From Aurantiacibacter atlanticus (GTDB lineage: Bacteria; Pseudomonadota; Alphaproteobacteria; Sphingomonadales; Sphingomonadaceae): a DNA stretch of 64,000 nt. This document shows, in pieces, positions 37,557 through 48,000 of the stretch. The position numbers and the translations under genes were made by a program. The stretch lies in the NCBI RefSeq assembly GCF_001077815.2, contig NZ_CP011310.1:2914001-2978000 (forward strand), read 5' to 3'. The notes below the pieces were generated by a model. That model worked only from the letters and a program-made list of their open reading frames with translations. It did no database searches and was not told the origin of the DNA. How positions within the stretch are numbered: position 1 is the stretch's first letter; every line of letters begins with the position of its first letter.

Positions 37557-38633
37557 TCAGGGCGTTATGGCGACTTTGAGCACGCCATCGCGTTGATTGG
37601 AAAACAGCTCATAGGCGTCTTCGATTGCATCGAGTGGATAGTGATGCGTAACCAACTGGGCAGTGTCCACACGGCCCGCTTCCACGGTTTCCAAGAGCCG
37701 CCGCATGCGTTCCTTGCCTCCGGGGCACAGGCTAGTGCGGATGGTATTATCGCCCAACCCTGCCGAGAAAGTATCGAGCGGGATGGTGAGGTCAGCAGAA
37801 TAGACCCCGAGCGAAGATAGCGTACCCCCCGGCCGAAGCACACGCAGGGCCCCTTCAAAGGTCTGTTGCGTCCCCAGGGCTTCTATTGCGACATCGACCC
37901 CGCGCCCACCGGTAATTTTCAATATCTCGTCGACCGGGTCGACTTTGGAAAAATCAACCACATGGGTCGCGCCCATCTTCCGGGCCATGTCCATGCGCGC
38001 GGGCACAGCCTCGACCCCGATAATAGTGGTAGCCCCCATCATATGTGCGCCCGCCGTCGCACACAGACCGATGGGACCCTGCGCGAAAACTGCTACTGTA
38101 TCACCAATGCTGATCCCACCGGATTCGGCCCCGCTAAAGCCGGTCGACATGATGTCGGGACACATCAGCACCTGCTCGTCACTCAGCCCATCAGGAATGG
38201 GCGCAAGATTGGCCATCGCATCAGGGACAAGGAGGAATTCGGCCTGTGCGCCGTCGATTGTATTGCCGAATCGCCAGCCACCTGCGGCTTTCCAGCCGTG
38301 CCCGTGCTGCCCGCCGCATTGGGCGTGAAATCCGCATAGCGAAGCATAGGAGGTTCCAGACGGGGTTATCGCCCCCGCAATTACCCGCTGCCCCTCTTCA
38401 TAGCCGGTCACCGCCGAGCCCAGCTTCTCGATAACTCCAACCGGTTCGTGACCAACAATCAGACCCTTCTCAACCGGATATTCGCCCTTGAGGATATGTA
38501 CGTCAGTGCCGCAGATGGTGGTCGTGGTAATGCGGATCAAAGCATCCAGCGGTCCGACGTCGGGAACCGGTTTTTCACCGAGAATGATCCGCCCCGGCTC
38601 AATAAATATTGCCGCTTTCATAAGCCTGTCCAT
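37557..38633 (-). CDS. Zinc-dependent medium-chain alcohol dehydrogenase (isopropanol dehydrogenase-like)
   Basis: A 358-residue MDR enzyme. Catalytic zinc ligands Cys41 (CGTD), His62 and Glu63 (GHEP) and Asp160 (CPDIMSTG) match the secondary-alcohol dehydrogenases of Clostridium and Thermoanaerobacter, which also lack the four-cysteine structural zinc site. The cofactor loop is GPIGLCATAGAHMMGA. It would interconvert alcohols and aldehydes/ketones. The ATG at 38633 follows AAGGAG by 9 bases; a TTG at 38669 is a weaker alternative. It lies downstream of the stress-protein/glucan operon and may be its extension. Confidence 0.86.
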   Translation of the reverse strand: MDRLMKAAIFIEPGRIILGEKPVPDVGPLDALIRITTTTICGTDVHILKGEYPVEKGLIVGHEPVGVIEKLGSAVTGYEEGQRVIAGAITPSGTSYASLCGFHAQCGGQHGHGWKAAGGWRFGNTIDGAQAEFLLVPDAMANLAPIPDGLSDEQVLMCPDIMSTGFSGAESGGISIGDTVAVFAQGPIGLCATAGAHMMGATTIIGVEAVPARMDMARKMGATHVVDFSKVDPVDEILKITGGRGVDVAIEALGTQQTFEGALRVLRPGGTLSSLGVYSADLTIPLDTFSAGLGDNTIRTSLCPGGKERMRRLLETVEAGRVDTAQLVTHHYPLDAIEDAYELFSNQRDGVLKVAITP

Positions 38634-38738
38634 CTCTTCGACTCCTTCCATTGCCTTGGCGGGCGACAATGGCTGGCGGGATGGACACGGTAACTACGCA
38701 AACCCTCTTAACCGAATGGGCCTGGAATTGACCTTGGA

Positions 38739-39671
38739 TCACACCGTCAAAGCGGAATACAAACGCCGGACATCTTCGGGATGACACAAATCGGTGCCCG
38801 GGGTGAGGACCGCGGCGGCGCCTGCGGCCAACCCGAACCGGAAAGCGTCCTCAGGCTTCTTGCCTAGGCCAAGCGCGTGAACCATTGCGGCCAGAAAGCT
38901 GTCGCCCGAGCCGACCGCGCTGCGAGTTTCCACTTTGATTGATGGCAGGCGCAAACACCCCGATCTGGTGGCGAGCAATGCGCCATCCCGCCCCATCGTT
39001 ACCGCGAGATGCTGCACTCTGCCCTGCTCCACGATATTCATCGCTGCATCGGCTATCTCACTTTCTTCGGTCAGTTCCCGGCCAACCAATGCGCGAAATT
39101 CTCCAAGGCTCGGCTTCGCCAGAAAGACGCCCCCGCCCGCTATTCCCGCGGCGAGTGCCGGCCCCGATGTGTCGAGCACGAAGCGATACCCACCGACTGC
39201 CGCGATTGCGGCGACCCGGGCGTAAAAATCATTCGGTACGTTTCCTGGCAAGGACCCGCTGGCGACCAGATAATCGCATCTCAAGCTGCCTAACTGGTCA
39301 AGGCAGGACTGCCATTCGCTCTTGGCGATTTCGGGTCCGCGCGCCGAAATGCGATATTCTTTCCCGCTTGCCTGTTCGAGTATCGCTGTACTGATGCGCG
39401 TATCGCTCGTGATCGCAATGCGCGTCCGAACCAGCTGATGTAGATCGAGCAGGCCATCCAGAGCAGCCCCTGTCGCCCCGCCCGAAAGGTAAATGCAGCG
39501 CGCATTTCCGCCAAGCCGGACGAATACCCTTGCGACATTGATACCGCCGCCCCCGGGATCATTGCGTGTGCTCTCGGCCCGGATTTTGTGAATTTGGTCC
39601 AAATGGTCGATCTCATAAGCGACATCGATTGTAGGGTTCATGGTGAGCGTAGCCAGATTCAGCATCTGCAT
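38739..39671 (-). CDS. pfkB: 6-phosphofructokinase, Pfk-2/PfkB type
   Basis: A 310-residue ribokinase-fold kinase, very like E. coli Pfk-2 (309 aa): TLTMNPTIDVAY at the start, the PfkB signature GGGGINVARVFVRLGG, GGATGAALDGLL, SGSLPGNVP, and the ATP/anion-hole motif AVGSGDSFLAAMVHALGLG with catalytic Asp. It phosphorylates fructose 6-phosphate, or possibly fructose 1-phosphate or tagatose 6-phosphate. It overlaps the PEP synthase gene by 13 bases. Pfk-2 enzymes are often part of anaerobic or dormancy regulons. Confidence 0.86.
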   Translation of the reverse strand: MQMLNLATLTMNPTIDVAYEIDHLDQIHKIRAESTRNDPGGGGINVARVFVRLGGNARCIYLSGGATGAALDGLLDLHQLVRTRIAITSDTRISTAILEQASGKEYRISARGPEIAKSEWQSCLDQLGSLRCDYLVASGSLPGNVPNDFYARVAAIAAVGGYRFVLDTSGPALAAGIAGGGVFLAKPSLGEFRALVGRELTEESEIADAAMNIVEQGRVQHLAVTMGRDGALLATRSGCLRLPSIKVETRSAVGSGDSFLAAMVHALGLGKKPEDAFRFGLAAGAAAVLTPGTDLCHPEDVRRLYSALTV

Positions 39672-42076
39672 GCGCTCCCATTCATACCTTCTTCCATTAA
39701 TTCACCTTCCGCTTCGGCAATATGCCGTTTCACCGCCACGAAGCTGTCCGGGGTGACCGAAATGGAATCAATCCCGCATTCAACCAGGAAACGTGCAAAC
39801 TCAGGGTGGTCGCTCGGCGCCTGACCGCATAGCCCGACCTTGGTATCATGCATGTGCGCTTCGTCGATCACATGGCGAATCATCCATTCGACTGCCGGAT
39901 CCCGCTCGTCGAACTGGCTGCTGAGCAATTCGGAATCGCGGTCGATTCCCAAAGTAAGCTGAGTCAGATCATTACTGCCGATCGAAAAGCCATCGAAGCG
40001 CTTGGCAAATTCGTCCGCCAGCACAACATTGGCCGGAATTTCACACATGACATAGAATTCCAGATCCTTTTCGCCACGCCTGAGCCCCTCCTGCTCCATC
40101 ACCTGGAGTACACTGTCGGCTTCTTCCAGCGTGCGGCAAAACGGGATCATCACGGCCACATTGGTGAAGCCCATGTCCTCTCGCAGCCGTTTTATGGCAC
40201 TGCACTCAAGCGCAAAGCCGGCACGATAGAGCGGCGAGTAATAACGCGCTGCCCCACGAAAGCCGAGCATGGGATTTTCTTCCTCAGGCTCAAATGCGGC
40301 CCCGCCGACCAAATCAGCATATTCGTTTGATTTGAAATCGCTCATCCGCACGATAACCGGCGCAGGATATTGGGCTGCAGCAATCCGCGCGAGGCCGCAG
40401 GCCAATTGATCGATAAAATACTCGCGCTTATCCTCATAGCCTGCGGTCAGCCGTTCGATCTCTGCTTTTGCAGTTGCGTCTTCCAGCTCGTCATAATGCA
40501 TCAGCGCCATCGGATGCGCCTTGATCGTGTTGGCGATCACAAATTCCATCCGCGTGAGACCCACCCCGTCGCTGGGAATTTGCCACCAGCGGCTTGCCGC
40601 GCCGGGATCGGCGAGATTGAGCATAAGCTTAGTGCGTGTTTCGGGAACACTGGTCAGATCAATCGTCTCGGTCGCAATCGTCGCTGCGCCTGCATAAACG
40701 ACACCCTCGTCACCTGCGATGCAGCTCACGGTGACCTCCTGGTCCGATTGCAACGTCGCCATCGCATTACCCGTGCCGACAATTGCCGGCAGGCCAAATT
40801 CGCGGCTGACAATGGCGGCGTGCGAAGTCCGCCCTCCGTGATCGGTGACGATGGCTGCAGCACGCTGCATGATCGGCACCCAGTCGGGATCGGTAGTGGA
40901 GGTGACGAGAACAGAACCATCGACGAATTCAGCAATATCGGCGGCGCTCTCAATTCTGCACACTTTGCCTGTCGCCGCCGCCTCACCGATGGCCAGGCCT
41001 GTGACAAGCGCTTCACCTGTTTCGCTCAGCGAGTAGGACGCAAGCGTTCCGCGTTGCGCGCGTGACTGGACAGTTTCCGGGCGGGCCTGCACGATGAACA
41101 GGCCGCCATCTGGCCCGTCTTTTGCCCATTCCATGTCCATAGGACAGCCATAATGCGTCTCGATCAGCACCGCCCAGCGGGCGAGTTGCAAAACTTCGGC
41201 ATCGGACAAGACAAGCGCAGCGCGCTCTTGCGCACTGGTTTCGACATTGACCGTGCTTGCTTCTGCGCTGTCAGCATAGACCATCTTTACAGCCTTGGCC
41301 CCGCGTTGGCGGGCGATGATCGGGCAAAGATCTGCTTCACTCAGCAGAGGCTTGAAGACTTGCCATGCATCAGGATCGACAGCCCCCTGCACGACGTTTT
41401 CACCGAGCCCCCATGCTCCATCGATCAGCACAACATCGGGAAAGCCGCTTTCAGTATCGATAGAGAACATCACGCCAGAGCCTGCCAGGTCGGCACGCAC
41501 CATCCGCTGAACCCCTATCGACAGAGCTACCGCATCTTCGCCAAAGCCATGTGCGGTTCGGTAGGCAATCGCCCGATCGGTGTAGAGTGAGGCGTAGCAG
41601 CGTTTGCACGCATCCAGCAGCGCGGCCTCGCCACTGACATTGAGAAAAGTTTCCTGCTGTCCGGCAAAGCTGGCCTCCGGCAAATCTTCGGCCGTTGCGC
41701 TGGACCGGACGGCGACGGCAGGCTGGTTGCTACCTGTATCTAAAGCGAGATCACGATAAGCCTCAATGATGGCCTGTTGCAAAGCTTCAGGCCATTCCCC
41801 GGCAAGGATCGCGGTGCGAATGGTTGCGCCTGTTTCCGCAAGAGAAACCTCTTTTGCCAGATAAGCCGCCAGATGATCCGCAATAGCTTGCCCAAGATTA
41901 TTATGTACCAGATACATGCGGAAGGCGTCGGCCGTGGTCGCGAAACCAGGCGGGACGGCAATCCCTTGCGGCACCAGCGCGCCGATCAATTCTCCCAATG
42001 AAGCGTTCTTGCCGCCAACCCGGGCAACATCGCCACGCGAGACCTGGGCAAAATCGAGGATCATGGACGTGGTCAT
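39659..42076 (-). CDS. ppsA: Phosphoenolpyruvate synthase
   Basis: An 805-residue enzyme (E. coli PpsA 792) that makes PEP from pyruvate and ATP with release of AMP and phosphate. The N-terminal ATP-grasp part starts with GGKNASLGEL; the phosphohistidine domain has the swivelling His in DHGGRTSHAAIVSREFGLPA near 425; the C-terminal PEP/pyruvate barrel ends with the GLCGQAPSDHPEF signature containing the catalytic Cys. It overlaps ndvB by 4 bases and pfkB by 13. Note that it works against the kinase reaction downstream of Pfk, so the pair implies switching between glycolysis and gluconeogenesis. Confidence 0.92.
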   Translation of the reverse strand: MTTSMILDFAQVSRGDVARVGGKNASLGELIGALVPQGIAVPPGFATTADAFRMYLVHNNLGQAIADHLAAYLAKEVSLAETGATIRTAILAGEWPEALQQAIIEAYRDLALDTGSNQPAVAVRSSATAEDLPEASFAGQQETFLNVSGEAALLDACKRCYASLYTDRAIAYRTAHGFGEDAVALSIGVQRMVRADLAGSGVMFSIDTESGFPDVVLIDGAWGLGENVVQGAVDPDAWQVFKPLLSEADLCPIIARQRGAKAVKMVYADSAEASTVNVETSAQERAALVLSDAEVLQLARWAVLIETHYGCPMDMEWAKDGPDGGLFIVQARPETVQSRAQRGTLASYSLSETGEALVTGLAIGEAAATGKVCRIESAADIAEFVDGSVLVTSTTDPDWVPIMQRAAAIVTDHGGRTSHAAIVSREFGLPAIVGTGNAMATLQSDQEVTVSCIAGDEGVVYAGAATIATETIDLTSVPETRTKLMLNLADPGAASRWWQIPSDGVGLTRMEFVIANTIKAHPMALMHYDELEDATAKAEIERLTAGYEDKREYFIDQLACGLARIAAAQYPAPVIVRMSDFKSNEYADLVGGAAFEPEEENPMLGFRGAARYYSPLYRAGFALECSAIKRLREDMGFTNVAVMIPFCRTLEEADSVLQVMEQEGLRRGEKDLEFYVMCEIPANVVLADEFAKRFDGFSIGSNDLTQLTLGIDRDSELLSSQFDERDPAVEWMIRHVIDEAHMHDTKVGLCGQAPSDHPEFARFLVECGIDSISVTPDSFVAVKRHIAEAEGELMEEGMNGSACRC

Positions 42077-45000
42077 GCGGGTGCTCCTGCTCGTGTGAGG
42101 GTTTTTTGTCCGATGCGGACCAGCACGTTGCGCGTTTCGCCTTCGGCAGGGAAGGCTATCGCTTCTCTAGCAAAGGGCACGCCATCGACTTCCACTTGCG
42201 TATCGAGAGAATCTTGCGAACGTTCGACCTGCACCGCAATGCTTGCATTGCCGCGTCGCAACGTAGCGTTGTAGCCCGGCCAGTCAGTGGGAAGGGAGGG
42301 AGCAATGCACACGTTGCCATCATGCATTGTCAGGCCGAGCAAGCCTTCCACTCCAAGCCGCCACGCCCATGATGCAGCGCCGGTATACCAGCTCCACCCG
42401 CCTTTGCCGCGATGTGGTTCAGCCGCAGCAATATCGCCTGGCACAACATAGGGTTCGATCCGGTATAACTCTGCGCCTTCCTGTGTCGCAGCACGATGGA
42501 CAGGGCAGATCATATGGAAAACGTCGAGAGCGCCATCAGCGTCGCCAGTCTGCGCAAGCGCCAGACCGAGCCATGCGGCCGCATGAGAATATTGCCCCCC
42601 GTTTTCGCGCAGGCCCGGCGGGTACGCTTTGATATAACCCGGATCGCGCGGCCCTGTGTTGAATGGGGGCCACAAAAGACGGGCCAATGCCGCATCCGGA
42701 TCGATCAACTCGCGCTTTGCCGCTTCCACCGCCTCTTGGACCCGCGCGGGATCGGCACCAGCAAAAACGGACCAGCTTTGCGAGATTGAATCGATCCGGC
42801 ACTCTGCTTCTTTGGCGGAACCGAGCGGGTGTCCTGCATCATCATAAGCGCGCCTGTACCATGCGCCGTCCCAGCCGGATTCCTCTACATTGCGGCGCAG
42901 CATGCCGGCCTGCTGCGTCCAATGATCAGCTTCGCGATCTCGTCCCATCCGGTGCTCAAGATCGGCAAGCAACTCGGCAGTGACACAGGCGAACCATGCC
43001 AACCACAAGCTTTCGCCTCGGCCTTCTGCGCCAACCCTGTCCATCCCGTCATTCCAGTCGCCCGTGCCCATCAATGGCAGGCCATGCGCACCCAATTGAA
43101 TTCTCTCCAGCGCGCGTTCGCAATGCTCGATCAGCGGTTCCCTGGCTTCGCACTGCTCGAACTGTCCATAGCGATCATCTTCTTCCTCTTTCAGCAGCGG
43201 GGCGGAAAGGAATGGCACCACTTCCTCAAGGATCGTCAGATCTCCTGTCGCGCGGACATATGTCGCCGCCGCATAAGGCAGCCATAGGAGGTCGTCCGAA
43301 AAACGCGTCCTCACTCCGCGATCAGAGGGTGGGTGCCACCAGTGCAGCACGTCCCCTTCCTCAAACTGATGTGCGGCGCAGATTAAAATATGCCTCCGCG
43401 CTCGCGCTGGATCAAACGGCAGCAGGGCCAGCACATCCTGCAATTGGTCACGAAAGCCGATCGCCCCGCTAGCCTGGTAAAAACCGGTCCGGGCCATCAC
43501 GCGCGACGACAGGCTTTGGTAGATCAGCCACCGATTGATCATCATATCAAAAGCCGGGTCGGGCGTATCTACCGTGATACAGCCGAGCAGATCATCCCAT
43601 TTTTGGGTCAGCGCAGTTTCAGCATTGGATATGGCCGCGTCATCCCGCCACTGCGCGGCGAGCGCTATCGCCTCTGCCTCATTCGCCGCGTCGCCCAATA
43701 TGAAGGTCACTTCAATGCTCTCTTCAGGCGCAAGATCGAGATGCACCTGATAGGCCGCGCAAGCATCGGCTCCGGCCACTTCGGCGCTGCCCAAGCCCCA
43801 ACGGCCAAGCGCAGCGGGTGCCGCCTGACCCCCTTCGCGCCCCAGGAACTCACTCCGGTCGGTCGTAAATCCATGTGCATCATTTGTGGCAGTCAGAAAT
43901 GCGGTGCGACCTGCGAAATCCGCATTCCACGGGCTGGTCGCCAGCAACAGCTGCGACGCTGGATCGAAGCGGCAGGCAACATGCCGCCGCGCGATCGAAG
44001 GAAGCGATCCCAAAAGCCATTCTGCGTAATAAGTCGCCGTCAGTCGCCGATGGCGCCGGTCCATGTTGGTGAGCCGCAAACGAACCAGTTTGACCGGCGC
44101 ATCGGGAGCTACGAACACGCGCTGTTCCTGCTCTATCTCGTGGGAAGATCTGCGCCACTGGGAATATCCAGCCCCATACCGAATGTCACAGGGCGCCTCT
44201 TGTCCCGCCGGAGCAGGTGTGACGGTCCAGACCGCCGCGGTTTCTTCATCCCGCAAATAGAGAGTTTCTACCGGACGGTCGGAAACCGGATCATTGGTCC
44301 AGGAAGTCAGACGGTTTTCTCCGCTATTGACCGACCAGGTGAAACCTCCGCCCGCCTCTGTCACCAGCGTACCGAACCAATCGTTCGCGAGAACATTGGC
44401 CCAGGGCGCAGGGGTCGTTTGCCCGGCTTCAAGCTGGATGATGTACTCGCGTCCATCCAGGCTGAAACCGCCGTAGCCATTTCCAAACTGCAACCCTGTC
44501 GGACGGGTTTGAGACGGCGGTTCGTCAGTTGCAGGGGAATAAGCCAGGCTGGGAAAGATCGGTGGCGGGAGAGATGCCGGGTGAGAGGCGCGGGCCAGTT
44601 GATCCTCCAGCGCTCCTGCATCATCATCCAAAATTGCCCACGCCATCGCTTCCAGCAAACGGATCTGATCGGGACCGCTCTGATCGGCGAAGAGGAGATG
44701 GATTCCGCCATTGCGCCCCAACATTTCGCTCGCCCCGACTTCTCGCAGCAGCTCATGCAGCTCGCCGCGCATTGGTTCTGCATAGGTCGAACCACTGACT
44801 TGCAGGATCACCAGATCAACGGGCAGGCCGGTGCGCCGCCACAATTGGTGTGCGCTGGCCAGCAGCGGCACCATATCACCCTCCGCGCTATCAGTGCGCA
44901 GCAGCAAGATCGGCAGGTCGCCCGACAGGGCAAGACCCCATAGGGCGCCCTGCCCAAGAGTATTTGCGCGAATATGTGCAGAGTCCGCGCGCAGGGCTTT

Positions 45001-48000
45001 ATGGGGATAAATAAGGAGCGAACCCAGCGATTGCAAAGCGGGTAAATCCTCCGGCTTCACCCGAGCCCGCCCGACCGTCCGCGCAGACTCGGCGGCTGCA
45101 TCGCCAATTACCCACTCCATCGCGGACAATGTGGCATGCCGTGCCGCTATCTCCAGCGCGGCGGAAGAAGTGGCGGCGACCGCAGTGACAACGCAAAAAA
45201 TGCGCTGCTCGCCAGGTTTCAGAGTAATGTCGTGTTGCAGCGCGGCAATCGGGTCCAGGGTCCAGCCGGTGCTGCCGCCCAGAGGCTGGGCCGCGCCAAC
45301 AGGATCGCGCAAAGTGCGGCCCCGGCCAATAAAGGCTCGCCGGTCGACTTCGTAACGCAGACCCTCGATCGGTCCGGCCCCATCGATGGCAAATTGTACC
45401 ATCGTCGCAGGCGTTTCGTGGGGCTTACGCGGCCTACGGGTAAACAATAGCCCGCCGATCCGCGGAATATATACGCCACCGGTAAACAGTTTGCTGAATG
45501 CGGGATGCCGTTCATCATCGAGAGGCGGCGCGAGCACTACTTCGGCATAGCTAGTAAGACGCAGCGTGCGCGGCACGCCAGTTTCATTGATAAGTGTCAC
45601 ACGGCGGATCTCCAGATCATCACCGCTCCCGACGCATATTTCCATGCGTAGATCGATCCCGTGATCGCGCCGATGAAATTCCGCCATATGTGGCTGGAAC
45701 ACCGCTCGATATTCGTCGGGAATGGCCCCCGTGGGCTGGCGGGCACCGGACCAGAATGCACCGCTCTCCAGATCTTGGATATAGAGCCACAACCCCTCGG
45801 CATCGCGCGTCGCGTCCGGCACGAAGCGGGTGATGGATTGTCCCTGCCAGCGCAGCGTGCCGCCGCCACTTTCGGCGATCCAGCTCGACAATCGGCCATT
45901 ACCCAACACCTGCACTTGCGGGAAATGTGTGTCTGCAGGCTGCCATGGGGCGATCTGTCCAATCTGCACGCCGCTCTCTGAGTTATCCAGAGCCTCGAGC
46001 CGCTCTATCTCAGGCGGGATTTCATGCGGCACGCGTTCGCTCAGCAGCAGCGACACAAGCCGCACCTGCGGATCGCGAGCAAAGCGTTCAACCATCGCAT
46101 CTTGCGTGAGCAAATTTGCAATTGCGCAAAGCATCATGCCCTGGTGATGCGCCATATAGGCGATCACCGGCGTGAAGCTTGCGTTGGCAGGCGCCCTTTC
46201 GGGCGTGAAATCGAGCGCTTCCCACATGCCGAAGCGTCCTTCTGCTCCCAGCGCGGAAAGCCGGCGCAGATTCGCAGTTGCATATCCGGGCGCTACCGCC
46301 AGCGCCAAAGCAGAGGCATATGGCGCAATAACCCGATCGCGCGACAGACCACGTTTCAGGCCGAGTCCGGGTGTCCCGAATGCCTGATAACGATAGCGAT
46401 GCTCCGGGTCCCGTTCTGCATAGGCGGATTCGGATACCCCCCATGGGAGGCCCAGCTTTAACCCATGGCGGCGCTGAATTTCCACGGCCACGCGCTCGCT
46501 TTCTCCGAGCAGAGTCTCCGGCTCTCCGCGAAGCAAGAGGCGCGGCATGAGATATTCAAACATTGAGCCATTCCACGAGAGCAGTGACAAGCCACCGGGC
46601 GCCTTGGTCACTGGCCGTTCGAGATGAAACCAATGCTCTACCGGCACATCGCCTTTCGCAATGGCAAAGAAGCTTGCCAGCCGCGCTTCAGAGGCCAGCA
46701 GATCGTAATGATGGGTATCGATCCGGCTGGTACTGACGTTGTGCCCGATGAAAAATAACCGTCGCTCATGATCATACAGCCAAGAGAAATCCATCGACCA
46801 TGCTATTTCAACCGCATCATCGGCCAAAGCCAGCAACTCTTGCTCCAACCCATCGGCCGGGAACTGGTCCCGATGCATCTCATCCACATGATGCCGCAGC
46901 CGATCGAACCACGCGAACAAATCGCGGAAATCTTCCGGCGCAGCATCGCCGACACTTTCCGCAATATGCTCGACCTCCTCCGCGATTGCGGCCATCGCGC
47001 TTTTGCGAATCCAGCTGAGCGAAGCGAGGCGCTCGCCATCATCTTCCGCTGTGAACAGCATCTCGCGAATTGCCGCAATCTGCTCTCGCAAGGATGCTGC
47101 ATCGCCCCATTGGATGGCGGCCTGATCCAGCAGGTCCAGCAGATCGTTCAGACCATCCCAGCGCTGCGTTTCTATTTCGCTAAAAGCTGCTGCTTCCCGC
47201 AGAGTTTCCGCATAGGCAATAAGGCTGACCGCCAGATTGCCGCTATCGACGGTTGAGATATAGCGCGGTTCAAGCGGGCGCAAATGCCGCGTCTCGTACC
47301 AATTCAGGAAATGCCCGCGATAGCGTTCCAGCCTCGCCATTGCGTCAAACACGTTGCGTCCGCGGGCCGCCAGCTCTGCGCGGCCAACATAGCCCATATC
47401 CCATGCGCTTGCAGTGGATTGCAGGAGCATGCCGATATTGGTCGGCGATGTGCGGTGACCAATTTCTTCATGCGGTGGCCCCTGATAATTATCGGGTGGC
47501 AACCAATTGTCCTCAGGCCCTGCAAAGCTTTCAAAGTAATACCACGTTCGACGAGCGAGCAGCCGTAGATAATCAGTATCGCCCTCGCCCAGCGGGATCG
47601 CTTTTGACCGGCGTAGCCTGCCGCTGAACAAAGCAAATTCAGGGGCGCCCATCCAGGCGACAAGCAGGGGGATTGCCGCGGGCAGAGCGCCGGGACGGAT
47701 CAGAATCAGCGCAGCAGTGATTCCAGCTGCGATGACCGAGCCCAGCCACATTTCGCGCCAGACCGAGGCCCGCGGGCTGCGCTGCTCCATATTGGTCGCA
47801 ACATGCGCTGCCGCAGTCCATTCCAGCAGATGTTTGTGGCTAACCAGATTGCGCCACAAAGTGATGGAGATAGCGTGGAGCGATAGCAGGGCTTCATTCA
47901 ACAGATAGACTATCGCCTGAAGCCACCGACCTGCCTGATCAGTGAGGCGTGCCAGCAGGCCATGTGATGCACCAACCCGACGGCCACGGGTGAGGCCGCT

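Noticed and set aside
38640..38738. Possible FNR/FixK box (TTGACCTTGGATCA) before the alcohol dehydrogenase
   Set aside because: The right half does not fit RTCAA with the required 4-base spacer; only a partial match.
43390..44943. 517-codon open frame on the plus strand inside ndvB
   Set aside because: It is antisense to the conserved C-terminal part of NdvB. The protein is rich in Arg, Pro and His without domain character, as expected for a shadow frame in GC-rich DNA.
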